A DNA stretch of 64,000 bases, taken from NCBI RefSeq assembly GCF_030731045.1, contig NZ_JAVALS010000013.1, positions 1 through 64,000 of the forward strand, given 5' to 3'. The position numbers and the translations under genes are program-made. Positions 17,445-26,901 of the stretch are shown in pieces (the stretch's first letter is position 1; the number at the start of each line of letters is the position of its first letter). The stretch comes from Arthrobacter horti. Its GTDB lineage: Bacteria > Actinomycetota > Actinomycetes > Actinomycetales > Micrococcaceae. The notes below the pieces were generated by a model. The model worked only from the letters and a program-made list of their open reading frames with translations. It was not told where the DNA came from and made no database searches.

Positions 17445-18953
17445 TCAGCCTTCCACGCCGAGCTTTTCGAGGATCAGCTCGCGGACGCGGCCGGCGTCGG
17501 CCTGGCCACGCGTGGCCTTCATGACACCGCCCACAATGGCGCCGATGGCCTGGACCTTGCCACCGCGGATCTTCTCCGCCACGTCCGGCTGGGCGGCCAG
17601 GGCGGCGTCGATCGCTTCGAGGAGAGGGCCGTCGTCGGACACCACGGCCAGGCCGCGGGCCGCCACGATCTCCTCCGGCGTGCCTTCACCGGCCAGGACG
17701 CCGTCCAGGACCTGGGAAGCCATCTTGTTGTTGATCTTGCCGCCGTCCACCAGCGCCGCGACCTCCACCAGTACGGCGGGCGTGATGCCCAGCTCACCCG
17801 GCTCCACCTCGGCGGCCTTGGCGCGGCCCACGACCTCACCCATCCACCACTTGCGGGCGGCGGCGGGCTTCAGGCCTGCGGCGACGGTCTCCTCGATCAG
17901 GTCCATGACGCCGGCGTTGACGACATCGCGGAACTCCAGGTCCGAGTAGGCCCAGGCTGCCTTGAGACGCTTGCGGCGCTCGGCCGGCGGCTCGGGCAGC
18001 GTCGCGCGCAGCTCCTCCACCCACTCACGCGAGGCGACAACGGGCACCAGGTCCGGCTCCGGGAAGTAACGGTAGTCGTCCGCATCGCTCTTGGGGCGGC
18101 CCGACGTCGTCGTGCGCGTGTCCTCGTGCCAGTGGCGCGTCTCCTGGACCACCTTCTCACCGGCCTCCAGGACGGCGGCATGGCGCTGGATCTCAAAGCG
18201 CACGGCGTGCTCGACGGCGCGCAGCGAGTTCACGTTCTTGGTCTCCGAACGCGTGCCGAACTTCTCCTGGCCGATCGGCTTGAGGGAGACGTTGGCGTCG
18301 CAGCGGACGTTGCCGCGCTCCATGCGGGCGTCCGAGACGCCGAGGTTCTTCACGATCTCGCGGACCGCGGCCACATAGGCCTTGGCCAGCTCCGGGGCGC
18401 GCTTGCCCGCGCCGACGATCGGCTTGGTGACGATCTCCACGAGCGGCACACCGGCACGGTTGTAGTCCACCAGGGAGTAGTCAGCGCCCTGGATGCGGCC
18501 CGCGGCGCCGCCCATGTGGGTCAGCTTGCCGGCGTCCTCCTCCATGTGCGCGCGCTCGATCTCCACGCGGAACACCTCGCCGTCCTCCAGCTCGATGTCC
18601 AGGTGGCCGTCGAACGCGATCGGCTCATCGTACTGGGAGGTCTGGAAGTTCTTCGGGGTGTCCGGGTAGAAGTAGTTCTTCCGGGCGAAGCGGCAGGTCT
18701 CGGCGATCTGGCAGTTCAGGGCCAGGCCGATCTTGATGGAGGACTCCACGGCGGCCTTGTTCACCACGGGCAGGACGCCGGGCAGGCCCAGGTCCACCTC
18801 GTTGACGTTGGTGTTGGGGTCATCGCCGAAGGCGTTCGGCGCGGAGGAGAACATCTTGGTCTTGGTGTTCAGCTCCACGTGCACCTCGAAGCCGAGCACG
18901 GGCTCGTACTTCTCGAAGGCGGAGTCGTAGTCCAGGATTTCGTCGACGGACAT
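17445..18953 (-). CDS. gatB: Asp-tRNA(Asn)/Glu-tRNA(Gln) amidotransferase subunit B
   Basis: A 502-residue subunit that binds the misacylated tRNA and phosphorylates its side chain before transamidation. The signature [20 protein letters not shown] is at the N terminus, with [33 protein letters not shown] and the tail YqeY-like domain ([20 protein letters not shown]). The ATG at 18953 overlaps the TAA of gatA by one base (TAATG), so the two are translationally coupled. The operon order is gatC-gatA-gatB. Confidence 0.97.
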   Translation of the reverse strand: MSVDEILDYDSAFEKYEPVLGFEVHVELNTKTKMFSSAPNAFGDDPNTNVNEVDLGLPGVLPVVNKAAVESSIKIGLALNCQIAETCRFARKNYFYPDTPKNFQTSQYDEPIAFDGHLDIELEDGEVFRVEIERAHMEEDAGKLTHMGGAAGRIQGADYSLVDYNRAGVPLVEIVTKPIVGAGKRAPELAKAYVAAVREIVKNLGVSDARMERGNVRCDANVSLKPIGQEKFGTRSETKNVNSLRAVEHAVRFEIQRHAAVLEAGEKVVQETRHWHEDTRTTTSGRPKSDADDYRYFPEPDLVPVVASREWVEELRATLPEPPAERRKRLKAAWAYSDLEFRDVVNAGVMDLIEETVAAGLKPAAARKWWMGEVVGRAKAAEVEPGELGITPAVLVEVAALVDGGKINNKMASQVLDGVLAGEGTPEEIVAARGLAVVSDDGPLLEAIDAALAAQPDVAEKIRGGKVQAIGAIVGGVMKATRGQADAGRVRELILEKLGVEG

Positions 18954-20479
18954 TACTTGGCACCTCCCAGGGCCTTCGAACCCAGCACCGGGGCCTGCGC
19001 CAGCAACGGGCCGCCCCACTTCTCTTCCAGCAGCGTCTCCAGCGCACCGGCGGCGCGGTACAGACGCTTGTCCTGACGCGCGGGCGCCAGGAACTGAATG
19101 CCCACCGGCAGACCGTCCTCATCCGCCAGGCCGCCGGGGATGGAGATGCCGGGGACGCCGGCCATGTTGGCCGGGATGGTGGCGACGTCGTTGAGGTACA
19201 TGGCCAACGGGTCATTGAGCTTCTCCCCCAGCTTGAACGCCGTGGTGGGCGCCGTCGGGGAGATCAGCACATCCGCCTGGGCGAACGCGGCCTCGAAGTC
19301 GCGCTGGATGAGCGTGCGCACCTTCTGGGCCGAGCCGTAGTAGGCGTCGTAGTAGCCGGCGGACAGAGCGTAGGTGCCCAGGATGATGCGGCGCTTGACC
19401 TCAGGACCGAAGCCTGCGGCCCGCGTGGCGGCCATGACGCGCTCAATGGTCATGGGTCCCTCTTCCGGCAGGACGCGCAGGCCGAAGCGCACGCCGTCGA
19501 ACTTCGCCAGATTGGAGGAGACCTCGGACGGCATGATCAGGTAGTAGGCGCCCAGCGCGTACTGGAAGTTGGGGCAGGAGACCTCCACGATCTCCGCGCC
19601 CGCGGCCTTGAGCAGCTCAAGGGACTCATTGAAGCGGTTCTCGACGCCGGTCTGGTAACCCTCGCCGTGCAGCTCCTTGATGATGCCGATCTTCAGGCCC
19701 TTGACGTCGCCGTTGCGGGCGGCGTCGGCCAGCCCGGCCCAGGACTCCTGCAGGGAGGTGGAGTCGAACGGGTCATGCCCGCCGATCACCTCGTGCAGCA
19801 ATGCGGAGTCGAGGACGTTGCGGGACACCGGGCCGATCTGGTCCAGGGAGGACGCCATGGCGATGGCGCCGTAGCGGGACACGCCGCCGTAGGTGGGCTT
19901 CACGCCGACGGAACCGGTCACGGAGGCGGGCTGGCGAATGGAGCCGCCGGTGTCCGTGCCGAGGGCCAGGGGCGCCTCGAACGCGGCGACGGCGGCCGCA
20001 GAGCCACCGCCGGAGCCGCCCGGGATGCGGTCCAGGTCCCACGGGTTGCGGGTGGGGCCGTAGGCGGAGTGCTCCGTGGAGGAGCCCATGGCGAACTCGT
20101 CCAGGTTGGTCTTGCCGAGGATCGGCATCTTCGCGGCGCGCAGCTTCTTGACGACGGTGGCGTCGTACGGGCTGTGCCAGCCTTCGAGGATCTTGGAGGC
20201 CGCGGTGGTCGGCTGGCCGACCGTGACGATCAGGTCCTTGACGGCGATCGGCACACCGGCCAGGGCATGCAGCCCCTCGCCGGCGGCACGGGCGGCGTCG
20301 ACTTCACCGGCGACGGCGAGCGCCTCCTGCGTGTTCACGTGCAGGAAGGCGTTCACCTCGCCGTCGACCTCCGCGATGCGGTCCAGGTGAGCCTGGGTGA
20401 CCTCGACGGCGGAGAGCTCCTTGGCGGCCAGCTTCTCAGCGAGCTGCGCGGCGGTGGAGCGGATGATCTCCTGGTTCAT
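18953..20479 (-). CDS. gatA: Asp-tRNA(Asn)/Glu-tRNA(Gln) amidotransferase subunit A
   Basis: A 508-residue amidase-signature enzyme that releases ammonia from glutamine for GatB. The Ser-cisSer-Lys machinery is visible: lysine in [11 protein letters not shown], and the serines in the glycine-rich [13 protein letters not shown] and [17 protein letters not shown] lies six bases before the ATG, and the gene starts three bases after the gatC stop. Confidence 0.97.
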   Translation of the reverse strand: MNQEIIRSTAAQLAEKLAAKELSAVEVTQAHLDRIAEVDGEVNAFLHVNTQEALAVAGEVDAARAAGEGLHALAGVPIAVKDLIVTVGQPTTAASKILEGWHSPYDATVVKKLRAAKMPILGKTNLDEFAMGSSTEHSAYGPTRNPWDLDRIPGGSGGGSAAAVAAFEAPLALGTDTGGSIRQPASVTGSVGVKPTYGGVSRYGAIAMASSLDQIGPVSRNVLDSALLHEVIGGHDPFDSTSLQESWAGLADAARNGDVKGLKIGIIKELHGEGYQTGVENRFNESLELLKAAGAEIVEVSCPNFQYALGAYYLIMPSEVSSNLAKFDGVRFGLRVLPEEGPMTIERVMAATRAAGFGPEVKRRIILGTYALSAGYYDAYYGSAQKVRTLIQRDFEAAFAQADVLISPTAPTTAFKLGEKLNDPLAMYLNDVATIPANMAGVPGISIPGGLADEDGLPVGIQFLAPARQDKRLYRAAGALETLLEEKWGGPLLAQAPVLGSKALGGAK

Positions 20480-20482
20480 GGC

Positions 20483-20779
20483 TTACTCCTCATCCAGGAT
20501 CGCGGGGACCTTGAAGCGGTTCTCGGCGGCGTCCGGCGCGCCGGAGAGCGCCTGCTCCACGGTGAGGACGTGTCCCACCACATCCTCGCGGAACACATTG
20601 TTCAGCGGGATGGGGTGCGAGGTGGCGGGGACATCGGCCCCGGCGGCCTCGCTGACGGACTTCACGGAGTCGACGATGACGGCCAGTTCCCCGGCCATAC
20701 GGTCAAGCTCCTCATTGCTCATCTCAAGGTGAGCGAGACGCGCCAGATGCGCGACGTCGTCACGAGTGATTGCAGCCAT
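20483..20779 (-). CDS. gatC: Asp-tRNA(Asn)/Glu-tRNA(Gln) amidotransferase subunit C
   Basis: A 98-residue subunit that clamps GatA and GatB. It has typical sequence: ITRDDVAHLARLAHLEMSNEE near the N terminus and RFKVPAILDE at the C terminus. GGGGAG lies four bases before the ATG at 20779. First gene of the operon; the 101-base gap to the divergent GNAT holds its promoter. Confidence 0.95.
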   Translation of the reverse strand: MAAITRDDVAHLARLAHLEMSNEELDRMAGELAVIVDSVKSVSEAAGADVPATSHPIPLNNVFREDVVGHVLTVEQALSGAPDAAENRFKVPAILDEE

Positions 20780-20880
20780 GGATCTCCCCTGCAATTGGTG
20801 AAAAGGTTTCCTGGCCAGTTTAGTCGTCAATCCGCGGCCCGCTTCCCACACCGCGGCGCGGTGGTTCCTAGGATGGAGGT

Positions 20881-21426
20881 ATGCAACCGCGCCTGGAAGA
20901 CGAAGTGCTCCGGATCCCCACCTTGGCCGATGTGCCTCGAATCCACGAGCTCTACAGCGACCCCCGGGTGTGGGAACACGCGCCGCGCGGCAGGCACGTC
21001 ACGTTGGAGTCCACGCGTGCCCTGGTGGAGTACTTCATCACTTGCTGGGAACGGGACGGTTTGGGCCCGTGGCTGGTGGAGGACAAGGCGAGCGGACGGC
21101 TCCTGGGAACGTGCGGCTGCACGCTCCGGAACAACGCCCACTGGAACCTCGGGTACCGCTTCACGCCCGCGGCACAGGGCCGGGGCCTGGCGACGAAGGT
21201 CGCCCGGCTGGCTCTGGCCGCCGCGGCCGAGGCGAACGGCGCACTACCCCGGGTGGCCTCCATTCTGGAACACAATCACGCCTCCGTCCGGGTCGCCACC
21301 CGCGTCGGCCTCACGCTGCGGTTCCGCGGGAACGACGACGACGGCCAGGAACCGCACGCCATGAGGCTCCTCTACGCGGACCGCCGGCTGGATGAGGAGA
21401 TGGTGAGCCTGGTGCTGGGGCGGTGA
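20881..21426 (+). CDS. GNAT-family N-acetyltransferase (RimJ/RimL-like)
   Basis: A 181-residue acetyltransferase. The acetyl-CoA loop is in LGYRFTPAAQGRGLATKVARLAL, followed by the RimL-like ILEHNHASVRVATRVGLTLRFRG. It could acetylate a protein N terminus or a small amine; the target is unknown. AGGA lies seven bases before the ATG. Convergent with the citrate carrier; a family A palindrome sits between the two stops. Confidence 0.87.
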   Translation: MQPRLEDEVLRIPTLADVPRIHELYSDPRVWEHAPRGRHVTLESTRALVEYFITCWERDGLGPWLVEDKASGRLLGTCGCTLRNNAHWNLGYRFTPAAQGRGLATKVARLALAAAAEANGALPRVASILEHNHASVRVATRVGLTLRFRGNDDDGQEPHAMRLLYADRRLDEEMVSLVLGR

Positions 21427-21442
21427 GAGGCCCTGCCAACAC

Positions 21443-21503
21443 ACTGAGTGCTCAGTTGTGGCGACTTCCCTCGGGGAAATGCCGCCACAACTGAGCACTC
21501 AAT
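21443..21503. repeat. Intergenic palindrome, family A copy 3 (bidirectional terminator position)
   Basis: Arms 21443-21465 and 21481-21503 are 23 bases with two mismatches around a 15-base loop. It lies 16 bases after the GNAT stop and 18 bases after the CitMHS stop, between convergent genes. The core CTCAGTTGTGGCG matches copies 1 and 2. Confidence 0.8.
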
Positions 21504-21521
21504 GATGGGGGGTGCCCGGCG

Positions 21522-22973
21522 TCAGTGCCCGATGCCGATGGCTCCCGTCAGCACGCCCACCACGAGCATCACCAGGGACACCACGGCGGAGCGCCACAGG
21601 ACCTTCTTGTGGTGATCGCCCAGGTCCACCTTGGCCAGCGAGACCAGCAGGAGGATCGCAGGGACCAGCGGGGACTGCATGTGGAACGGCTGACCGGTGA
21701 TCGAAGCACGGGCCATGTCCGCGGCGCCCAGGCCATAGTGACCGGCCGTCTCGCTCAGGATCGGCAGGACGCCGAAGTAGAACGCGTCGTTGCTCATGAA
21801 GAACGTCATGGGGATGCTCAGCAGGCCGGTGATGACGGCCATGAACGGACCCATGCTGGCGGGGATGATGTCCACGAGCCACTCGGACATGGCCTTCACC
21901 ATGCCGGTGCCGCTCAGCACGCCGGTCAGGACTGCCGCGGCCATCACCATGCTCACCACGGCCACGATCGACTGCCCGTGTGCCACAAGCGCCCCGGCCT
22001 GATCCTTCACGCGCGGGAAGTTCACCAGAAGCGCGATCGCGGCACCCACCATGAACACGTACGGCAGCGGCAGCACATCCAGGACCAGCAGGACCATGAT
22101 GGCTGCGGTCAGGGCGAAGTTGAACCAGATCAGCTTGGGACGCAGGGTCTCACGCGTGGGATCCAGCGCGGTGTCGGCCAGGGTGCCGGCGCCGGCGGAG
22201 GAGCCGCCACCGGGGGTGATCTTCTCCAGCAGCGCGGTGCGGGTGCCCACGCGGCCGCCGCTCGCCTTGGAGAGGGCGGAACCGTTCTTGACGTCGACGA
22301 CGTCGATGGCCGTCCCGCCGTCGTACGCCGCCGCGGCGCCCCAGCGCTCCGGCTCGGCGACCATGAGACGCTTGCGCTCCATCAGGCCCAGGCTCCAGGA
22401 GAACACCAGGACCACCACGAGGCCGGCCAGCAGGCCGGGGACCATGGGCACGAAGACCTCGTTGACGTTGAGCTTCAGCGCGGAGGCGGCACGGGCCGTG
22501 GGACCGCCCCAGGGCAGGATGTTCATGGTGCCGTTGGCCAGGCCCGCCACACAGGTCAGGACCACGGGGCTCATCTTCAGGCGCAGGTACACGGGCAGCA
22601 TGGCGGCCGTGGTGAGGATGAAGGTGGTGGAGCCGTCGCCGTCCAGGGAGACCGCCATGGCCAGGACCGCGGTGCCCAGGACCACCTTGGCCGGGTCGTT
22701 GCCCAGCTTGCGGAGGATGAAACGGACCAGCGGGTCGAAGAGCCCCACATCGATCATGGTGCCGAAGTAGATGATGGCGAACATGAGCAGGGCGGCCGTG
22801 GAGGTCATGGACTTCATGGACGTCATGACCATGTCCCCGATGCCGAGGCCGGCTCCGGCGAAGAGCCCGAAGATGGTGGGGACCAGGATGAGCGCCAGCA
22901 CCGGCGTCATCTTCTTGGTCATGATCAGAACCATGAACACCGCGATCATGGCGAAGCCGAGCAGGACTGGCAT
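21522..22973 (-). CDS. CitMHS-family citrate/metal-citrate carrier
   Basis: A 483-residue membrane transporter with about 11-12 helices, starting MPVLLGFAMIAVFMVLIMTKK. Conserved CitMHS segments include SLDGDGSTTFILTTAAMLP and VCVAGLANGTMNILPWGGPT (the latter read here as TCVAGLANGTMNILPWGGPT). The family moves citrate with Mg2+ or Ca2+ and protons. AAAGGAG lies seven bases before the ATG at 22973; the frame extends further but with no family sequence. It diverges from a CitA/CitB-type two-component system that probably induces it on citrate. Confidence 0.92.
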   Translation of the reverse strand: MPVLLGFAMIAVFMVLIMTKKMTPVLALILVPTIFGLFAGAGLGIGDMVMTSMKSMTSTAALLMFAIIYFGTMIDVGLFDPLVRFILRKLGNDPAKVVLGTAVLAMAVSLDGDGSTTFILTTAAMLPVYLRLKMSPVVLTCVAGLANGTMNILPWGGPTARAASALKLNVNEVFVPMVPGLLAGLVVVLVFSWSLGLMERKRLMVAEPERWGAAAAYDGGTAIDVVDVKNGSALSKASGGRVGTRTALLEKITPGGGSSAGAGTLADTALDPTRETLRPKLIWFNFALTAAIMVLLVLDVLPLPYVFMVGAAIALLVNFPRVKDQAGALVAHGQSIVAVVSMVMAAAVLTGVLSGTGMVKAMSEWLVDIIPASMGPFMAVITGLLSIPMTFFMSNDAFYFGVLPILSETAGHYGLGAADMARASITGQPFHMQSPLVPAILLLVSLAKVDLGDHHKKVLWRSAVVSLVMLVVGVLTGAIGIGH

Positions 22974-23156
22974 CCGTGCGCTCCTTTGCTGAAAGTCGTC
23001 TGCGCCACACCGCTGTGACGCTCGCCACCACCGTAGGGTGGCGTGGATCACGCCCCGGGCTTAAGTGCGCTTGATCCGGGTTGAGCTTGTTGAGCGCGTT
23101 CTGCTCATTTAGCTCAGGGCGTTTCTGGGGTAGGCTCCCGTGCCGAAGGGGGTCCC

Positions 23157-24869
23157 ATGCGAACACCGAAGTTCTCCACCCAGACGCTGCTGCTCCAGCT
23201 CGCCGTGGTGCTCCTGACCGTCCTGCTCTTCGCCGTGGCGGTGGGCGTGATCCTGATGGAGCGGATCACGCAGGACGCCGAACAACGGGCCCTGACACTC
23301 GCCCGGACCGTCGCCGCGCAGCCGGAGGTCCGCCAGGAGGTGGCCCGGATCAGTGCCAAGGAGGGCACTCCCCCGGCCTCGGACCTGGACGACGGTCCCC
23401 TCGAAGCACTCGCCGAATCGGCCCGGCAGCGCACCGGCGCACTGTTCGTGGTCATCACGGATGAGACCGGCGTCCGCCTCGCCCACCCCGACCCGCAGCG
23501 GCTCGCGGAGAAGGTCAGCACGGACCCTTCCGAGGCCCTCGGCGGCAAGGAGGTGGTCACCCGCAACACCGGCACGCTGGGCCCCTCGGCAGGGGCGAAG
23601 GTCCCCGTCTACTCCCCCGGCCGCGCTCAGGGCGGGCCCGACGGCGTCGTCGGCGTCGTGAGCGTCGGCTTCGAGCGGGAGCCACTCGGCCAGGCACTGC
23701 TCGAGTCCTCGGCGCCGGTGGCACTGACGGCGTGCGGAGCGTTCGCAGTCGGGGTGTTCGCGTCCATGCTGCTGCGCAAGAGACTCCGGCGGCTCACCCT
23801 GGGCATGGAGCCCGAGGAGCTGACCACGCTGGTCCAGGACCAGGTGGCCGTCCTGGAGACGACACATGAGGGCGTGATCGGCATCGGCCGGAGCGGCCGG
23901 ATCACCGTGGTCAACGCCACCGCCCAGGAGCTCCTGGGCCTGCCGGCACTGCACGGCGCGGTCTGGTCTGATGCACCCGTCCCAGAAGCCCTCCGCACGC
24001 TGACCCGCGACGACGCCGCCGAGGAGGATGTCCTGGAACTCGTGGCCGGGGCACGCGTCCTGCTGGCCACGGCGCGCAAGGCGGTGCACGACGGCGAGGA
24101 CCTCGGCTGGGTGGTCTTCCTGCGGGACCGCACGGAGCTGGCGCAGCTGACGCGGCAGCTGGAGTCGGTCAGCACCATGAGTTCGGCGCTCCGCGCCCAG
24201 CGCCACGAGTTCGCCAATCAGCTGCACACGATCACGGGTCTGCTCGATCTCGGCGAGACGGGGCGCGCGTCCGAGTACGTGCACCGGCTCGTGCAGACCG
24301 GGCCGCTGGAGTTCCCCGTTGACGGCCTGGAACGCCTGTCCGAGCCGTACCTCCAGGCGTTCATCGGCGCCAAGGGCATCCGGGCCCGCGAGCGCGGCGT
24401 GGCATTGCGGATCGGCGAGGACACCTTCGTCCGGGGCGCGGTCAAGGCGCCCCAGGACGTGACCACGGTGCTGGGCAATCTGATCGACAACTCCATCAAC
24501 GCGGCCGTGTCCGCCACGGACGTGGACCCGGCAGACGGCCGCTGGGTCCGGGTGGACCTTCTGGATGAGCCAGGCCCGGTACCCACGGACGGCTCACCCC
24601 GGCTGGGGACGCTGCACGCCGTGGTGGCCGATTCCGGGGACGGCGTGGCCGAACCGGAGCGCCTGTTCGAGGAGGGATACACCGCCTCTCAGGTTCCCGG
24701 CCAGGGGCTGGGACTCAAGCTCGCCCAGGAGCTGGCCCTGCGCCGCGGCGGCGAGCTCAGACTGCTGGAGGCCGGGGGCGCGGCATCCGCGGGAGCCGGG
24801 TCCGGTGCGGTGTTCGCCGTGCGGCTGCCCACCGCGATGATCTTCGATGTTCCCCAGGAGGACGTATGA
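23157..24869 (+). CDS. Sensor histidine kinase, CitA/DcuS type
   Basis: A 570-residue membrane kinase. Helix 1 (about residues 9-34), then an extracytoplasmic PAS-like sensor domain (about 35-185), helix 2 (about 187-206), a cytoplasmic PAS domain (about 225-330), then DHp and ATPase domains. The phospho-acceptor is His350 in RAQRHEFANQLHTI, typical of the HPK5/citrate family. The N box is LGNLIDNSINAA, and the G boxes are ADSGDGV and GQGLGLKLA. The stop overlaps the regulator start (ATGA). The sensed ligand is probably citrate, judged from the divergent CitMHS gene. Confidence 0.93.
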   Translation: MRTPKFSTQTLLLQLAVVLLTVLLFAVAVGVILMERITQDAEQRALTLARTVAAQPEVRQEVARISAKEGTPPASDLDDGPLEALAESARQRTGALFVVITDETGVRLAHPDPQRLAEKVSTDPSEALGGKEVVTRNTGTLGPSAGAKVPVYSPGRAQGGPDGVVGVVSVGFEREPLGQALLESSAPVALTACGAFAVGVFASMLLRKRLRRLTLGMEPEELTTLVQDQVAVLETTHEGVIGIGRSGRITVVNATAQELLGLPALHGAVWSDAPVPEALRTLTRDDAAEEDVLELVAGARVLLATARKAVHDGEDLGWVVFLRDRTELAQLTRQLESVSTMSSALRAQRHEFANQLHTITGLLDLGETGRASEYVHRLVQTGPLEFPVDGLERLSEPYLQAFIGAKGIRARERGVALRIGEDTFVRGAVKAPQDVTTVLGNLIDNSINAAVSATDVDPADGRWVRVDLLDEPGPVPTDGSPRLGTLHAVVADSGDGVAEPERLFEEGYTASQVPGQGLGLKLAQELALRRGGELRLLEAGGAASAGAGSGAVFAVRLPTAMIFDVPQEDV

Positions 24870-25546
24870 GCCAGGATTTCACCGTGCTGATCGTGGACGA
24901 CGACTTCCACGTGGCCTCCCTGCATTCCAGCTACGTGGCGTCCGTCCCCGGTTTCACGGTGGCGGGGCACGCGGGAAACGCCCAGCAGGCCCTGCAGGCA
25001 TTCCACTCGCTGCGCCCGGACCTGGTACTGCTGGACGTCTATCTGCCGGACGGCTCCGGCCTGGACGTGCTGCGGCAGCTGGACTGCGACGTCATCATGC
25101 TCAGCGCCGCAGCGGACGCCACGTCCCTCCGGATGGCGTTCCGCCGTGGCGCCCTGGCCTACCTGCTCAAGCCGTTCGGACCGGAGGACCTGGCGCAGCG
25201 GCTGCGGTCCTACGCCCGGTACCGCCGCTTGCTGGACCGCGCGACGTCGCTGGACCAGGAGGCGGTGGAGCGGGCACGCCGGGCACTGCTGGGCGGGGAG
25301 GCCGCCGTGGTCGCGGCCCCTGCTCGCACCCGGAGCGCCACGGAGCAGACGATCCTGGAGGCCCTGGCCGGCGCGGCGGGCCGGCCCGAGGCCCTCTCAG
25401 CCCTGGAGGTCGCCCGGCAAGTGGGCGTCTCCCGCGCCACCGCCCAGCGCTATCTCTCTGCACTGGCCGACGACGGCGCGGTGGGGATCCAGCTGCGCTA
25501 CGGCACCACGGGGCGTCCGGAGCACCGCTACGCGCGGCGACCGTAA
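24866..25546 (+). CDS. Response regulator, CitB/DcuR type
   Basis: A 226-residue regulator. The receiver domain has the acidic pair DDD (residues 11-13), the phospho-acceptor Asp57 (LVLLDVYLPDGSG) and the lysine of LLKPFGPEDL. The C-terminal helix-turn-helix is ALEVARQVGVSRATAQRYLSAL. It is coupled to the kinase through a four-base overlap. Likely target: the citMHS promoter in the 183-base divergent region. Confidence 0.93.
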   Translation: MSQDFTVLIVDDDFHVASLHSSYVASVPGFTVAGHAGNAQQALQAFHSLRPDLVLLDVYLPDGSGLDVLRQLDCDVIMLSAAADATSLRMAFRRGALAYLLKPFGPEDLAQRLRSYARYRRLLDRATSLDQEAVERARRALLGGEAAVVAAPARTRSATEQTILEALAGAAGRPEALSALEVARQVGVSRATAQRYLSALADDGAVGIQLRYGTTGRPEHRYARRP

Positions 25547-25625
25547 CGTCCCCGATTGTTACCTGCCACCCTGTCCCAATCCGTTGACCCCGCCCGGGGG
25601 CGACTGTAACCTGAGTCACACATAA

Positions 25626-25648
25626 CTGATATATCAAAGATGTATCAG
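25626..25648. promoter_or_regulatory. AT-rich palindrome before the betaine importer operon
   Basis: CTGATATATC and GATGTATCAG form ten-base arms with one mismatch around AAA. It stands out in high-GC DNA, 31 bases before the small upstream ORF, and could be an operator overlapping the promoter. Confidence 0.45.
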
Positions 25649-25678
25649 CGAGAGATTACTCTTCGGACAGGAGTGCAG

Positions 25679-25819
25679 ATGTCGATGAGTGAGACCGGCC
25701 CAGTTGTGGCAAGGCCCCGCCTCGTTTCCCAAGATCCGCCGGCGACGCCATCGTCCGGGCCACGGCGCCCCACGCAGCCCCGAACGCCACAACTCCCCCA
25801 CGTCAAGGAGCCGTCATGA
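25679..25819 (+). CDS. Small upstream ORF coupled to the betaine importer ATPase
   Basis: A 46-codon frame ([15 protein letters not shown]...LPHVKEPS) rich in Pro, Arg, Ser and Thr. GGAG lies five bases before the ATG, and its stop overlaps the ATPase start codon as ATGA. No domain is recognised. It could be a leader peptide that couples translation or senses translation stress, or a chance frame; the good ribosome binding site and exact overlap favour translation. Confidence 0.45.
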   Translation: MSMSETGPVVARPRLVSQDPPATPSSGPRRPTQPRTPQLPHVKEPS

Positions 25820-26901
25820 GCGCCTCAGTCATCGAACCCACCAGCTCGCGGCGCGCCGCAAGACAAGAAGACGGCAACCGGCCGGCACTCAAAGTCGAGG
25901 GCCTCTGGAAGATCTTCGGCCCCAAGGCCGACAAGATCCTCGGCACACCGGATGCACAGCTCAGCCGCAAGGAGCTGCAGAGCAAGACGGGCTGCCTGGC
26001 GGCCGTGAAGGACGTCTCCTTCGAGGTCGCGCGCGGAGAGGTCTTCGTGGTCATGGGCCTGTCCGGCTCGGGTAAGTCCACCCTGGTGCGCCTCCTGACC
26101 CGGCTCATCGAGCCGTCCGCCGGAACCGTCACGATCGACGGTGAAGACGTCACCCAGGCGAGCAAGACCAAGCTCCGCACCCTGCGCAGGAACCACATGG
26201 CCATGGTGTTCCAGCAGTTCGGCCTGCTCCCCCACCGCAAGGTGATCGACAACGTCGCCTACGGCCTGGAGGTCCGCGGAGAGGGCAAGGCCGCGCGGCT
26301 GGCCCGCGCCCAGGAGATGGTGGACCTGGTGGGGCTGTCCGGTTATGAGCGGTCCTTCCCGGACCAGCTCTCCGGCGGCATGCAGCAGCGCGTCGGCCTG
26401 GCCCGCGCGCTCGCCGTGGACCCCGAAGTGCTCCTCTTCGACGAGCCGTTCTCCGCCCTGGACCCCCTCATCCGGCGCGACATGCAGAACGAAGTCTGCC
26501 GCCTGCACGAAGAGGTGGGCAAGACGATGATCTTCATCACCCACGATCTTCAGGAGGCTCTCAAGCTCGGCGACCGCATCCTCATCATGCGCGACGGTGA
26601 GATCGTTCAGATCGGCACCCCGGCAGAGGTCGTCGCCAATCCCGCGGACGACTACGTCCGGGACTTCGTCTCCGAAGTGCCCCGCTCCCACGTGCTCACC
26701 CTGCGGTACGTGGTCCGCCCGCCCCGGCCCGGAGAGGAACTGGACGGCCCCGTCATGCAGGCCGACCGCATCGTCCGCGACGCGGCCCAGCAGGTTCTGC
26801 GTTCCTCCCAGCCGGTCCGGGTCTTTGACGGCGAAGACTTCCTCGGCGTCGTGGACGATGACGACATCCTGCGCGTGGTCGTGGCCGAGGAAGCCCCGTG
26901 A
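25816..26901 (+). CDS. Glycine betaine/proline-type ABC importer ATPase
   Basis: A 361-residue ATPase of the ProV/OpuAA family. Walker A is GLSGSGKST (81-89), the signature is LSGGMQQR (185-192), and Walker B is VLLFDE (205-210). The family insertion [20 protein letters not shown] precedes the core, and a short CBS-like tail ([23 protein letters not shown]) may sense ionic strength, as in OpuA. AAGGAG lies five bases before the ATG. The stop overlaps the GTG start of the permease (GTGA). Role: uptake of compatible solutes under osmotic stress. Confidence 0.94.
   Translation: MSASVIEPTSSRRAARQEDGNRPALKVEGLWKIFGPKADKILGTPDAQLSRKELQSKTGCLAAVKDVSFEVARGEVFVVMGLSGSGKSTLVRLLTRLIEPSAGTVTIDGEDVTQASKTKLRTLRRNHMAMVFQQFGLLPHRKVIDNVAYGLEVRGEGKAARLARAQEMVDLVGLSGYERSFPDQLSGGMQQRVGLARALAVDPEVLLFDEPFSALDPLIRRDMQNEVCRLHEEVGKTMIFITHDLQEALKLGDRILIMRDGEIVQIGTPAEVVANPADDYVRDFVSEVPRSHVLTLRYVVRPPRPGEELDGPVMQADRIVRDAAQQVLRSSQPVRVFDGEDFLGVVDDDDILRVVVAEEAP

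Noticed and set aside
23024..23156. Response-regulator binding site between citMHS and the kinase
   Set aside because: The region is suggestive by position, but I found no convincing direct or inverted repeat to report.
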